Of a stretch of 64,000 bases of DNA, positions 41,807 to 51,517 are shown piece after piece; positions within the stretch are counted from its first letter, which is position 1; the number at the start of each line of letters is the position of its first letter. The notes beneath the pieces were generated by a model. That model did not search any database and was not told the origin of the DNA. It saw only the letters and a program-made list of their open reading frames with translations. Source of the DNA: Tepidibacter hydrothermalis (GTDB taxonomy: Bacteria > Bacillota > Clostridia > Peptostreptococcales > Peptostreptococcaceae); NCBI RefSeq assembly GCF_029542625.1, contig NZ_CP120733.1:2170001-2234000 (forward strand), in the 5' to 3' direction. A program made the position numbers and the translations under genes.

Positions 41807-43948
41807 TCATTTTGATACATCTAATTCTTTTGCAAGTAATACAAGTACAGGTATTATAACGTATGCTATACTAGTTGCAGCTGCAACTACACCTGAATCA
41901 TTTACTAAGAACCCTACTATACTTGCAACTATAATACTAGTCCATCCTTTAGCAAGGTATGGATATCTATCACATACTTTTTTAAGTATTCCAACAGGCT
42001 TTTGAAATAGTACTACTACTATTAAAAGTCCTAGTATTAAAACCTTACTCCATATAGATACTCCAATCAACTTCATATTCATCTCAATTTTTCTAGTTAT
42101 TATCTGAAGTATTATAAGAGGTCCTCCAGATGCTATTTTCTTTATAGCCCCTGCTAGATGAGATTGACTTCCTATAAAATAGATGTCTATTATCGCCATA
42201 GTAGATACTACTCCCACTACAGCAAGTCCTATAAAAATTATTTTCTTCAAATCTATTTTTATATTATAAAGTCTCATTATTAAATATAAAAATGAAAATA
42301 CTGATGTTATAGTTCCACCTACATTAGCCCCCATCTTAGGATGTCCAAGTAGTACTATTGACACTATAAGTATTACAGATGCTATTTTCTTATTTATTAT
42401 ATTCTTTTCTAAAAGACCTGCAACCGAGAATATTAAAGAGCCTATTAAAACTCCCATATATTCATTTCCTATACCATAATATCTAGCTCCAATTATAGGA
42501 TCATATCCTAACAATGAACTTTTTATCATATTTTGTCCTGTAGCAGCATCTATTAATACTCCCAATGCAACTAATCCACTTAGAAGTATCAATTTACTCA
42601 AGTCATCTTTTACTATTTTGTATACTAAGAAGTAAACAATTATTAACAATCCTACTATACATGTTATTATAGATGCTTTTGTTGAATAGTTAAGTAGTGG
42701 TGCTATCAACAATACAAACGGTATAGTTATTGTAAATTTCAATATAGCACACAATACTCTAAATGTATTTTTAGGTGTCTTATGTCTAAAGAATATTGCA
42801 ACAAGCATTATCATCCACATTATCATCTCAAATGCAGCATAAGTATAAAGTACAGGTATTCTTATTTGCATATTAGACACTATTTTATCGTAATCTTTTA
42901 ATAAAAACTCCATATTATTATCGGATTCAATCTTTTGTATAGTTTTTCCTGCTATAACATCTGACTCTATTCCAAAATAGTCAAATATATCAGCTGATAT
43001 ATCCTGATTTGATAAAACACCTTTTCTTCTAGTCGTACCCGATGTTAGTAATCCTTTTTCTTTTCCATCAAATACAACTATAGGAGATAGTCTATATCCA
43101 TCTATATAATCTTGCTTTTCAGGATAAGCACTTGTAATATATATTCTATCGTTTTCATTTGCTATTTTAAATACTTCTTTTAAATAATCACTTATATTAG
43201 AATATATTTCTGTTTTCATTTTTTCATAAGAATCTTCATTTAGATTTTCTTTATAAAGATCTAGTCTATATGTATCTCCAAGTTCTACTATAAGTAGATT
43301 GTTTTCATCATAATACTTTTTTGTTTCTTTTTTTAATTTATCATAGTCTGTTCTTATTCCAAATGGCATAGTTTGATCTTTAATATTAATATTATCTATA
43401 TTCCCATTTTGTACTTGTCCATTTATATCCATTCCTATTAGAGCTATCTCTCTATGTTTTTCTTCATCTGTATCTGAATTTCCTAAAACAGCCAGATTAA
43501 GATTGTTATTATTAAATTCATATCCAATAGCACCTAAAAAAGCTCCATATTCTCCTCTTTCATTAGATGCATTAGTTTTATTAATATCTAAATTATTTAT
43601 ATATCCAGGATTTATTCCGGTTCTTCTTAAATATATCTCTTTACTATTTTCATTTATAGTCTCAAAGTCTATATCTGATGGATTTATATAAGCTCTGGTT
43701 CCAGCGCCTATACTTGCATAAGACCTTATATCTGAAGTTCCATTTGCACCCTTTATGTTCATAAGTCCTACATATCCATTTTCATTCATTTGATTATTTA
43801 GATATTTTATATCTTTCAAATCCTGTATACTAGTTCTGTTTATATTTATTAATATGACTTTTCCTTTTTCATTTGCAAAGCTCATATCAGGTACAGAATT
43901 AATTAGTACGACTATTAGTAAGAATAATACTAAAAACTTCTTTTTCAA
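41807..43948 (-). CDS. Large membrane protein with extracytoplasmic domain, 713 aa
   Basis: A signal peptide (1-25, SFA-N) is followed by an exported domain of about 330 residues. It contains patterns compatible with an alkaline-phosphatase-like fold (VGLMNIKGANGTSD, RIYITSAYPEKQDY, SPIVVFDGK), then about ten membrane helices (375 to the end). I do not know its substrate. The organisation suggests an envelope enzyme or polymer-processing protein. It precedes the aldo/keto reductase and follows ireB. No gene name can be supported. Confidence 0.75.
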   Translation of the reverse strand: MKKKFLVLFLLIVVLINSVPDMSFANEKGKVILININRTSIQDLKDIKYLNNQMNENGYVGLMNIKGANGTSDIRSYASIGAGTRAYINPSDIDFETINENSKEIYLRRTGINPGYINNLDINKTNASNERGEYGAFLGAIGYEFNNNNLNLAVLGNSDTDEEKHREIALIGMDINGQVQNGNIDNINIKDQTMPFGIRTDYDKLKKETKKYYDENNLLIVELGDTYRLDLYKENLNEDSYEKMKTEIYSNISDYLKEVFKIANENDRIYITSAYPEKQDYIDGYRLSPIVVFDGKEKGLLTSGTTRRKGVLSNQDISADIFDYFGIESDVIAGKTIQKIESDNNMEFLLKDYDKIVSNMQIRIPVLYTYAAFEMIMWMIMLVAIFFRHKTPKNTFRVLCAILKFTITIPFVLLIAPLLNYSTKASIITCIVGLLIIVYFLVYKIVKDDLSKLILLSGLVALGVLIDAATGQNMIKSSLLGYDPIIGARYYGIGNEYMGVLIGSLIFSVAGLLEKNIINKKIASVILIVSIVLLGHPKMGANVGGTITSVFSFLYLIMRLYNIKIDLKKIIFIGLAVVGVVSTMAIIDIYFIGSQSHLAGAIKKIASGGPLIILQIITRKIEMNMKLIGVSIWSKVLILGLLIVVVLFQKPVGILKKVCDRYPYLAKGWTSIIVASIVGFLVNDSGVVAAATSIAYVIIPVLVLLAKELDVSK

Positions 43949-43958
43949 ATTCGTCTAC

Positions 43959-44213
43959 CTACTTTCCTTCTAAATATTTTTTGAGAATTTCTTCTAATAT
44001 CTCATCTCTTTCATATTTTTTAATTAAACTTCTAGCATTATTATGACTAGTTATATAGGTAGGATCCCCAGACAAAAAATAACCTATTAATTGATTTATA
44101 GGATTATATCCTTTTTCAACTAAAGCTGCATATACGGTCTCTATTATTTGATCAACACTTAAGTTTTCTTCCTTTGGTGCTTCAAATTTCATAGTATAAT
44201 CCATATTTTCCAT
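43959..44213 (-). CDS. ireB: IreB family regulatory phosphoprotein
   Basis: The UPF0297/IreB family (DUF965) is a small protein phosphorylated by the Ser/Thr kinase IreK and affecting cephalosporin resistance in Enterococcus. Seen are [38 protein letters not shown] and [20 protein letters not shown]. The ATG at 44213 after AGAGGTG gives 84 residues. It is placed between alaS and the ruvX region, as in other clostridia. Confidence 0.95.
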   Translation of the reverse strand: MENMDYTMKFEAPKEENLSVDQIIETVYAALVEKGYNPINQLIGYFLSGDPTYITSHNNARSLIKKYERDEILEEILKKYLEGK

Positions 44214-44382
44214 AATTAACACCTCTTTTGTATATTTTTGTTTATTTAATTTCCTGATAATAAAAAAGTCTTCTTTTTAAAAATTTTAATGTAACCTTTT
44301 TTGAAATTCGTAACGGAAATTATACTGATTAACAATTTAAATAGGAATATAATTTCCTACTCATTATAAACTATTATAACAT

Positions 44383-44412
44383 AAAACAGGAGCACTAGTT
44401 CGCTCCTGTTTT
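44383..44412 (-). terminator. Terminator of alaS
   Basis: AAAACAGGAGC/GCTCCTGTTTT stem with an eight-base loop just after the alaS stop. The arms resemble the cassette hairpin only by chance (AAAACAG start). Confidence 0.85.
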
Positions 44413-44418
44413 ATCTTA

Positions 44419-47055
44419 TTACTTAATTTGATTTTCCAATACTTCTTTTGCTTTCATTAAAGCCTCTGCTATCTTAGAAGAATCCTTACCGCCTGCTTGT
44501 GCCATGTCAGGTCTTCCTCCTCCATTTCCACCAGCAACCTTAGCAACTTCTCTTATTATATTACCAGAGTGCACTCCTCTTTGAACTACATCTTTAGTAG
44601 CTGTAACTATAAAGTTAACCTTATCACCAGATTTATTTCCTATTACTACAACACCTGATTTAAATTTATCTTTTAGATTATCTCCCATATTTCTTAGAGC
44701 ATTCATATCCATATTTTCAAATTTTGCTGTTATTAAATTAACACCGTTTATTTCTTTTCTAATTACAGCATCATCAACTGAAGCCATTGCTAACTTACTC
44801 TTTATAGCTTCTAATTCCTTATTAGAATCCTTAAGTTCTTCTACAATAGACTTAGCTTTATTTATCATATTATCTTCTTTAGCTTTTAAAGTAGCACATA
44901 CTTCATTTATAACATTTTCTTTTTTATTTAAATATTCATAAACACTCATTCCAGTTATAGCTTCAATTCTTCTAACGCCTGATGCTACTCCTGATTCTGA
45001 AAGTATTTTAAACATTCCTATTTGAGAAGTATTAGTTAAATGAGTTCCTCCACAAAGTTCAACAGAGTACTCACCCATAGAAACAACTCTTACAACATCT
45101 CCATATTTTTCTCCAAATAAAGCTGTAGCTCCCATATTCTTAGCATCATTTATAGACATTTCAGTTGCATTTATATCTAATGAGTTCATAATTTGGCTAT
45201 TTACTATTAATTCTATCTTTGAAAGTTCTTCACTTGAAATACCCTCAAAATGAGTAAAGTCAAATCTAAGTCTTTCATCAGTTACAAGTGATCCTGCTTG
45301 TTGTATATGATCTCCTAAAACTTCCTTTAATGCCTTGTGAAGAATATGAGTTGCCGAGTGATTTCTCGCGCTATTCATTCTTATATTCTTTTCTACTAAA
45401 CCACGAACCTTATCATCAACTTTTAAGCTTCCTGATTTGATTAATATCTCATGGTGTATTCTATTGTTTATACCTTTTTTAGTATCTAATACATCACACT
45501 CGAAGTCGCTATTTGATAATATACCTCTATCTCCAGCTTGTCCTCCACTTTCTGCATAAAAAGGAGTTTTATCAAGTATTACAGTTACCTTCTCACCATT
45601 ATGAGCCTCAGTTACTATTTCATTTCCTTTTACAATAGCCTTAACCATACACTCATTTTCTAAAGATGTATAACCTACAAACTCACTAACTATATCCTTA
45701 TCTAGCTTTGAGAATACGTCTTCTTTCCATCCTTCTGATTCTCCATTTTGTCTTGCATTTCTAGCTCTCTCTCTTTGCTTTTGCATTTCTTCAGTAAAAG
45801 ATTCTTCATCAACTTCAAGATTTTCCTCTTCAAGTATTTCCTTAGTTAAATCTATTGGGAATCCATAAGTATCATATAATTTAAATGCATTCTCTCCAGA
45901 TAAAACTTTTTTATTATTTTCTTTTAATTCACCTATATATGATTTTAATATATCTATACCTTGGTCTATAGTTTCTTCAAATCTTTCTTCTTCTATTTTA
46001 AGAACCTTTTTAACGTATTCTTTTTTCTCAACAAGTTCTGGATAAGCCTCTCCACTGATATCTACAACCTTATCCATTAATTCATATAAGAATGCTCCCT
46101 TTATACCAAGTAACTTACCATGTCTTGCAGCTCTTCTTAAAAGTCTTCTAAGAACATATCCTCTTCCTTCATTAGAAGGCAATACTCCATCTGCAATTAA
46201 GAACGATGTAGCTCTTATATGATCAGTTATTATTCTTATAGATGTATCTGTTTTATTGTCTTTTCCATACTCAGTATTAGATAATTTAACTACTGAATCT
46301 AGTACATATTTTATAGTATCAACTTCAAATATATTATCTACATTCTGCATTATACAAGCCATTCTTTCAAGACCCATACCTGTATCTATATTTTTATTTG
46401 CAAGTTCATTGTAATTTCCTTGATCATCTTTATCAAATTGTGTAAATACGTGATTCCAAAACTCTATGTATCTATCACAATCACATCCCGGTTTACAATC
46501 TGGATTATCACATCCATATTTTTCTCCTCTGTCATAGTATAACTCTGAACAAGGTCCACAAGGTCCAGTTCCTATTTCCCAGAAGTTATCGTCTTTTCCT
46601 AGTCTAACCATTCTTTCTTCTGGGAATCCCATTTCCTTACTCCATATATCATATGAATCATCATCATTCTCATACACAGAAACCCATACCTTATCTTGAG
46701 GAATTCCTAAGTTCTCTGTTATAAACTCCCAACCCCATTTTATAGATTCTCTCTTAAAGTAATCTCCAAAAGAAAAGTTCCCTAACATTTCAAAGAAAGT
46801 ACCATGTCTTGCTGTTTTACCTACATTTTCTATATCTCCAGTTCTTATACACTTTTGACAAGTAGCCATTCTCTTATTAGGTGGAACTTCTTTTCCCATA
46901 AAGTATGGCTTAAGTGGAGCCATTCCAGCATTTATAAGAAGTAAACTCTTATCATTTTGTGGAACTAGCGGAAAACTCCCTTGCGCTAAATGACCTTTTG
47001 ATTCAAAAAAATCTAAAAATCTTTTTCTTATTTCATTTAATCCTAATTTTTGCAT
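44419..47055 (-). CDS. alaS: Alanyl-tRNA synthetase
   Basis: It charges tRNA-Ala. The class II catalytic core begins FLDFFESKGHLAQGSFPLVP; the editing domain has HSATHILHKAL and the cysteine motif CGGTH; the C-Ala domain ends GGGNGGGRPDMAQAGGKD. The 878-residue length is full. A T-box leader lies upstream (47056-47395), so expression rises when tRNA-Ala is uncharged. Confidence 0.98.
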   Translation of the reverse strand: MQKLGLNEIRKRFLDFFESKGHLAQGSFPLVPQNDKSLLLINAGMAPLKPYFMGKEVPPNKRMATCQKCIRTGDIENVGKTARHGTFFEMLGNFSFGDYFKRESIKWGWEFITENLGIPQDKVWVSVYENDDDSYDIWSKEMGFPEERMVRLGKDDNFWEIGTGPCGPCSELYYDRGEKYGCDNPDCKPGCDCDRYIEFWNHVFTQFDKDDQGNYNELANKNIDTGMGLERMACIMQNVDNIFEVDTIKYVLDSVVKLSNTEYGKDNKTDTSIRIITDHIRATSFLIADGVLPSNEGRGYVLRRLLRRAARHGKLLGIKGAFLYELMDKVVDISGEAYPELVEKKEYVKKVLKIEEERFEETIDQGIDILKSYIGELKENNKKVLSGENAFKLYDTYGFPIDLTKEILEEENLEVDEESFTEEMQKQRERARNARQNGESEGWKEDVFSKLDKDIVSEFVGYTSLENECMVKAIVKGNEIVTEAHNGEKVTVILDKTPFYAESGGQAGDRGILSNSDFECDVLDTKKGINNRIHHEILIKSGSLKVDDKVRGLVEKNIRMNSARNHSATHILHKALKEVLGDHIQQAGSLVTDERLRFDFTHFEGISSEELSKIELIVNSQIMNSLDINATEMSINDAKNMGATALFGEKYGDVVRVVSMGEYSVELCGGTHLTNTSQIGMFKILSESGVASGVRRIEAITGMSVYEYLNKKENVINEVCATLKAKEDNMINKAKSIVEELKDSNKELEAIKSKLAMASVDDAVIRKEINGVNLITAKFENMDMNALRNMGDNLKDKFKSGVVVIGNKSGDKVNFIVTATKDVVQRGVHSGNIIREVAKVAGGNGGGRPDMAQAGGKDSSKIAEALMKAKEVLENQIK

Positions 47056-47089
47056 TTATATTCCTCCTAAGTTTTTAATTATAGTTATG

Positions 47090-47395
47090 TACAAAATTCC
47101 TATCTTACTACTTGTATTGCTCAAAAAAAATAAAATCCTCGCCTCTATGAAAGAAACATAGGGGCGAGGATTGATTTCGCGGTACCACCCTACTTCAACT
47201 GCAAAGCAGTCTCAGGATAAAGCCTTAGTTTTAACGGAGTCACATCCGACGTTTTCTACTTAATTATTTCAAAAGCGCTACTCCGAGACAGCTTCGATAA
47301 ATCTATCTAGAAACCTTCCAGCCTAGGGTTCCCTCTCTATAAGAATCAATCAATCTACTAATTCTCTTCACAGTATTTAAGTATGAAATTTTATA
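47090..47395 (-). ncRNA. T-box riboswitch (alaS leader)
   Basis: On the minus strand the conserved T-box AGGGTGGTACCGCG is present (47178-47191), followed by a terminator AATCCTCGCC/GGCGAGGATT type stem and T-run (47123-47172). Stem I and specifier region lie between about 47225 and 47385. I could not fix the specifier codon by eye, but alanine is expected from the gene. Confidence 0.93.
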
Positions 47396-47402
47396 TAATT
47401 AA

Positions 47403-47431
47403 ATTTTATATTCAAAATCCAATTATGTCAA
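47403..47431 (-). promoter_or_regulatory. alaS promoter
   Basis: TTGACA and TAAAAT on the minus strand with a 17-base spacer, about 10-20 bp ahead of the T-box leader. Confidence 0.75.
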
Positions 47432-47434
47432 TAA

Positions 47435-47626
47435 TTAAAAGAAATTTCTATCCATTCTATTCATCATACTATTTGCAACTCTAGCCACATTTCTTCCTGT
47501 TCTATACATTCTTCTTCTTTGTCCCATGTTCATTCTAGATACCGCATATATAGAAGCTGCTGCTCCTATTACTCCACCTACAATCATAGGATTTGTCATA
47601 ACGTTATTATTATTTTTCAATGTCAT
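47435..47626 (-). CDS. Small basic protein with hydrophobic N-terminus, 63 aa
   Basis: The product has a hydrophobic segment (MIVGGVIGAAASIYAVS, about residues 14-30) and an arginine/methionine-rich end (GQRRRMYRTGRNVARVANSM). It could be a membrane-associated or YtxH-type small protein; no family is certain. AAAGGGGTGA precedes the ATG, and part of that ribosome site can pair with GCCCCTTT 20-30 bp upstream. It lies between mnmA and alaS on the same strand. Confidence 0.65.
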   Translation of the reverse strand: MTLKNNNNVMTNPMIVGGVIGAAASIYAVSRMNMGQRRRMYRTGRNVARVANSMMNRMDRNFF

Positions 47627-47690
47627 TCACCCCTTTCTAAAATTATTTTTTACAAAGGGGCAAAATATATACTGAGTAAAATTTACATTT

Positions 47691-48776
47691 TTATATTCTT
47701 TTTTCTATTATACCTCCACCTACGACAATATCGTTATCATACATAACTACAGATTGTCCTGGAGTTATAGCTCTTTGTTTTTCATCAAATACTATTCTTA
47801 TCTTACCTTTTTCCTCTTTATAAACTGTAGCAGGTGCTACTTTGCCAGAATATCTAACTTTTGCTTGAACTCTAATAGGTTCATCTATATCATCAAACGG
47901 AATGAAGTTTACATCACTAGCTATTAATCCTTCACTAAATACATCCTCTGGATCTCCTAAAACTACTGCATTTTTCTTAGGCAATATATCAACTACAAAC
48001 ATAGGCTTTCCAAGAGCTATTCCAAGTCCTTTTCTTTGTCCTATAGTATAGTGTATTATTCCCTTATGTTTTCCTAGGATATTTCCTTCTTTATCTATAA
48101 AATATCCTTCTTTTATTTTTTTATTCGTATGACTCTTTACATATCCTGCATAATCGTTATCTTCTACAAAACATATTTCTTGACTATCAGGCTTATTAGC
48201 AACTATAAGTCCAACTTCAGCTGCTATTTCTCTTATCTTATCTTTTGTATAATATCCAAGTGGAAATAGAGTATGCTCAAGTTCATGCTGACTCATATTA
48301 TACAAAGCATATGTTTGATCTTTTGCTTCAGTTATAGATTTTTTTAGCAAGTATCTATCAGATGCTTCGTCATGTTCTATCTTAGCATAATGTCCAGTAG
48401 CTATATAATCACATTCTAATTGCTTAGCTTTTTCAAAAAATTCGCCCGATTTAATATGCTTGTTACAAGCTATGCAAGGATTAGGAGTTCTTCCTTTTAT
48501 ATACTCATCTACAAAATAATCTATTACCTTGTTTTTAAAAGCTTCTTTAAAGTTCATTACATAAAAAGGGATTCCTATTTTATTTGCAACTCTTCTAGCA
48601 TCTTCAACTGCTGATAGAGAACAGCAACCCCCTTCTCTTTCCATTATTTCTTCGTCTTCATCTTGCCAAAGTTTCATTGTTACTCCGATAACATCATATC
48701 CTTGTTCCTTTAATAAATATGCTGCAACAGAACTATCCACTCCACCACTCATACCTATCATTACTCTTTTTTTCAA
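47691..48776 (-). CDS. mnmA: tRNA 2-thiouridylase MnmA
   Basis: It adds sulfur to U34 of Lys, Glu and Gln tRNAs. The PP-loop [15 protein letters not shown], the catalytic cysteine in NPCIACN and the second cysteine in [12 protein letters not shown] are present. The TTG at 48776 lies eight bases from GAGGTG and is the best start (361 residues). It follows iscU and iscS, which provide the sulfur. Confidence 0.96.
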   Translation of the reverse strand: MKKRVMIGMSGGVDSSVAAYLLKEQGYDVIGVTMKLWQDEDEEIMEREGGCCSLSAVEDARRVANKIGIPFYVMNFKEAFKNKVIDYFVDEYIKGRTPNPCIACNKHIKSGEFFEKAKQLECDYIATGHYAKIEHDEASDRYLLKKSITEAKDQTYALYNMSQHELEHTLFPLGYYTKDKIREIAAEVGLIVANKPDSQEICFVEDNDYAGYVKSHTNKKIKEGYFIDKEGNILGKHKGIIHYTIGQRKGLGIALGKPMFVVDILPKKNAVVLGDPEDVFSEGLIASDVNFIPFDDIDEPIRVQAKVRYSGKVAPATVYKEEKGKIRIVFDEKQRAITPGQSVVMYDNDIVVGGGIIEKRI

Positions 48777-48880
48777 AAAAATCACCTCTATCTATTCTTA
48801 TGATTAAACTTTGTCATCAAATTATTCGTATTTTAAATATATAATTATATAAATATATTATATATTATTTTAAAAAAAAT

Positions 48881-48906
48881 TAAACCCGAGAATTTTCCCG
48901 GGCAAT
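48881..48906 (-). terminator. Terminator of the isc operon
   Basis: CCCGGG and CTCGGG (minus strand) form a stem with a wobble pair, followed by a T-run, just after the iscU stop. Confidence 0.8.
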
Positions 48907-48910
48907 TTTT

Positions 48911-49354
48911 TTATTCTTCTTCCTCTATATCATGGTGATGATCATGGTCATCATCTATTTCTACATCTTCAAGCCCATCTACATGAACATTATGCTTCTC
49001 AGCATAATCTATTATAGCTGACTTTATAGCTTGTTCTGCTAAAACTGAACAGTGCATCTTAACTGGAGGAAGTCCATCTAAAGCTTCAGCAACTGCTTTA
49101 TTTGTAAGAGTTAAAGCTTCTTGAAGACTCTTTCCTATTACCATTTCTGTAGCCATACTTGATGTTGCTATTGCAGAACCACATCCAAATGTTTTAAACT
49201 TAACATCCTTTATAATGTCGTCCTCTACTTTTAAGTATATTTTCATTATATCTCCACACTTAGCGTTTCCAACTTCTCCTATACCATCTGCATTTTCTAT
49301 TTCTCCAACATTTCTTGGATTCATAAAGTGGTCCATTACTTTTTCTGAATACAT
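48911..49354 (-). CDS. iscU: Iron-sulfur cluster scaffold IscU/NifU
   Basis: The scaffold on which new [2Fe-2S]/[4Fe-4S] clusters are assembled. The three conserved cysteines lie in NAKCGD, FGCGSAIATSS and MHCSVLAEQA. It is unusual in carrying an acidic histidine-rich tail (DDDHDHHHDIEEEE) that could bind metal. Its ATG overlaps the iscS stop, so it is coupled to the sulfur donor. Confidence 0.95.
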   Translation of the reverse strand: MYSEKVMDHFMNPRNVGEIENADGIGEVGNAKCGDIMKIYLKVEDDIIKDVKFKTFGCGSAIATSSMATEMVIGKSLQEALTLTNKAVAEALDGLPPVKMHCSVLAEQAIKSAIIDYAEKHNVHVDGLEDVEIDDDHDHHHDIEEEE

Positions 49355-50544
49355 TATTCGTTTCCTCCCTTAGCTACCTTTTCATATAATGGTGACATCT
49401 GTCTTAATCTATCTACTATTTTTGGAAGAGCTTCTAAAACATAATCTACATCTTCCTCTGTATTTTTGTATCCTAATGATAATCTTAAAGATCCATGTGC
49501 TATTTCATGCTTAAGGCCTATAGCCATTAATACATGAGATGGATCAAGTGATCCTGATGTACAAGCTGATCCACTAGATCCTGCTATTCCCATCATGTCA
49601 AGACTTAATAGAAGTGATTCACCTTCTATAAATTCAAAACAAAAACTTGTGTTTCCAGGTAATCTATGGTCTAAACTTCCATTAACTCTTGTATAAGGTA
49701 TTTTTTCTAAAACACCATTTATAAGTCTTTCTTTAAGTTCAGTTAATCTTTTAATATTTTCATTTAAATTAACTCTTGCAATTTCAGCCGCTTTACCAAA
49801 ACCTACTATTCCAGCCATATTTTCAGTTCCAGCTCTTCTTCTTTTTTCTTGTGCTCCACCATGAACTATAGAATGTAGTTTTACACCTTTTCTTATATAT
49901 AAGGCTCCTACTCCTTTTGGTCCATATATCTTGTGAGCTGACATAGCCATTAAATCCACACCTAAATCTTTAACATCTATGTGAACATTTCCTATAGCTT
50001 GAACTCCATCAGTATGGAATAATACTCCTCTTTCCTTAGCTATTTGTCCTATTTCTTTTATAGGCTCAACTGTTCCTATTTCATTATTAGCAAACATAAC
50101 TGATATAAGTATAGTTTTGTCTGTAATACTATTTTTAAGTTCTTCTAAATCTATTCTTCCTTCAGAATCAACATCAAGATAAGTTATTTCAAATCCGTGA
50201 TGTTTTTCTAAGTATTCGCAAGTATGAAGTACAGCATGATGCTCTATCTTAGTAGTTATAATATGATTTCCTTTTTCTTTATTAGCAAAAGCAACCCCTT
50301 TGATTGCCCAGTTATCAGCTTCTGATCCACCACCAGTAAAGTATATTTCTGAAGACTGTGCGTTTATAAGCTTAGCTACTTGATCTCTAGCTTCATCTAG
50401 ACATCCCTTAACTTCTCTTCCGAAAGCATGTACACTAGATGCATTTCCAAATAAATCATTATAGTACGGCAGCATAGCATCAAGAACTTCTTTCTTCATA
50501 GGTGTTGTAGCTGCATAATCCATATAAACTCTTCTTTTTTCCAT
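49354..50544 (-). CDS. iscS: Cysteine desulfurase IscS
   Basis: A PLP enzyme that takes sulfur from cysteine. The lysine that holds PLP lies in MSAHKIYGPKGVGALYI, and the catalytic cysteine lies in GSSGSACTSGSLDPSHV. The length of 396 residues is normal. It sits between iscR and iscU in one operon and also supplies sulfur to MnmA downstream. Confidence 0.96.
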   Translation of the reverse strand: MEKRRVYMDYAATTPMKKEVLDAMLPYYNDLFGNASSVHAFGREVKGCLDEARDQVAKLINAQSSEIYFTGGGSEADNWAIKGVAFANKEKGNHIITTKIEHHAVLHTCEYLEKHHGFEITYLDVDSEGRIDLEELKNSITDKTILISVMFANNEIGTVEPIKEIGQIAKERGVLFHTDGVQAIGNVHIDVKDLGVDLMAMSAHKIYGPKGVGALYIRKGVKLHSIVHGGAQEKRRRAGTENMAGIVGFGKAAEIARVNLNENIKRLTELKERLINGVLEKIPYTRVNGSLDHRLPGNTSFCFEFIEGESLLLSLDMMGIAGSSGSACTSGSLDPSHVLMAIGLKHEIAHGSLRLSLGYKNTEEDVDYVLEALPKIVDRLRQMSPLYEKVAKGGNE

Positions 50545-50572
50545 TTTGGCATCCTCCTACTTCATTTCATCT

Positions 50573-50992
50573 TTATTTTTGTTTTCTGTGATCATTTACC
50601 ATGTCTTGTAATGTAATAGAATCTATAACACTGTCTACACTTTCTTTAATCTTTTCCCATACAACTTGAGTTACACAATGTCCCGATCTTTTACATTCTG
50701 TCTCTTTTTCAAGAACACAATCAGATGGAGCTATAGGACCATCTAATATTCTTATTATATTTCCTACAGTTATCTCACTAGCTTCTCTAGCTAACAAATA
50801 ACCTCCCTGTGCCCCTCTTATACTTTTTATAAGTCCCGCTTTTCTAAGCTTTGAAAATATTTGTTCTAAATATTGTTCTGATAAATTTTGATTTTGTGCT
50901 ATATGTTTAAGTGGAACTGGTCCATCATCTTGATTTAAAGTGAGTTCAAACATAGCTTTCAAGCCATATCTTCCTTTAGTTGATAATTTCAA
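50573..50992 (-). CDS. iscR: Rrf2-family regulator IscR
   Basis: An iron-sulfur sensing repressor of the isc operon. The winged helix (MKLSTKGRYGLKAMFEL, SEQYLEQIFSKLRKAGL) and the cluster-binding cysteines CVLEKETECKRSGHC (about 92-106) are present. The start is TTG at 50992 after GAGGTGATATA. It is the first gene of the operon with iscS and iscU. Confidence 0.95.
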   Translation of the reverse strand: MKLSTKGRYGLKAMFELTLNQDDGPVPLKHIAQNQNLSEQYLEQIFSKLRKAGLIKSIRGAQGGYLLAREASEITVGNIIRILDGPIAPSDCVLEKETECKRSGHCVTQVVWEKIKESVDSVIDSITLQDMVNDHRKQK

Positions 50993-51040
50993 TATATCAC
51001 CTCTTTTAATTCCTAGTGTTTAACTATGAATTCTGACTTC

Positions 51041-51069
51041 AGTATATTATACCCAACCATTTTTGTCAA
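51041..51069 (-). promoter_or_regulatory. iscR promoter
   Basis: TTGACA and TATACT on the minus strand, 17 bases apart, about 48 bp ahead of the iscR start. The GTATAATATAC palindrome over the -10 region could be the site of autorepression by IscR. Confidence 0.75.
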
Positions 51070-51138
51070 CATTCATTTTTATAATTTTTTTCAGGAAGAT
51101 TTCGCCAAAATTCGCACATCAACAATCCTAATCAAATT

Positions 51139-51493
51139 CATGTGCTCAACCCTAAAATAAAGGGTGTCAAAATGTTAGCAAATGATTTAAATGTTTTTGT
51201 ATAAAACTTGTATTACAGAGTTTGAATATCCGTTAAGAAAAATTCGCTTTATGCTAACGCATAGCTCATGTCGCCAACGAGTCCTAACGGCCTCCGTTGC
51301 TCAAAATAGTTGCTACTTCAGTTCTTTTATCAATATATATAAGTTGAAAAGTATATAGTTTCCTTATTGATTAAAAGAGTTCGTCGTCTGACCATTAGGG
51401 AGTTTAGAACTTTTAGGATATTCAATAAGATGTAATACTTAGTTTTATTAAAACATTTAACACGTTTGCGGTATTTTAATACCCTTTATTTTG
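51139..51493 (+). repeat. MITE-like element, copy 1 (interrupted)
   Basis: It starts CATGTGCTCAACCC and AAAATAAAGGGTGTC, and ends ACCCTTTATTTTG, so its termini are inverted repeats. Its middle is split at about 51241 by the dispersed repeat copy d; without that insert it would match the intact copy at 52702-52919. It carries no gene. Confidence 0.85.
51241..51375 (+). repeat. Chromosomal dispersed repeat, copy d inside a MITE
   Basis: AAATTCGCTTTATGCTAACG, CATAGCTCATGTCGCCAACG, AGTCCTAACGGCCTCCGTTG and CTCAAAATAGTTGC. It lies about 250 bp upstream of iscR and divides the MITE copy 1. Confidence 0.85.
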
Positions 51494-51517
51494 AGATTAA
51501 GCAAATGATTTTTATCT

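Noticed and set aside
44383-44412. The alaS terminator (AAAACAGGAGC) as another cassette repeat
   Set aside because: Only the A-run and CAG are shared; box and tail are absent and it is an ordinary terminator at the alaS stop.
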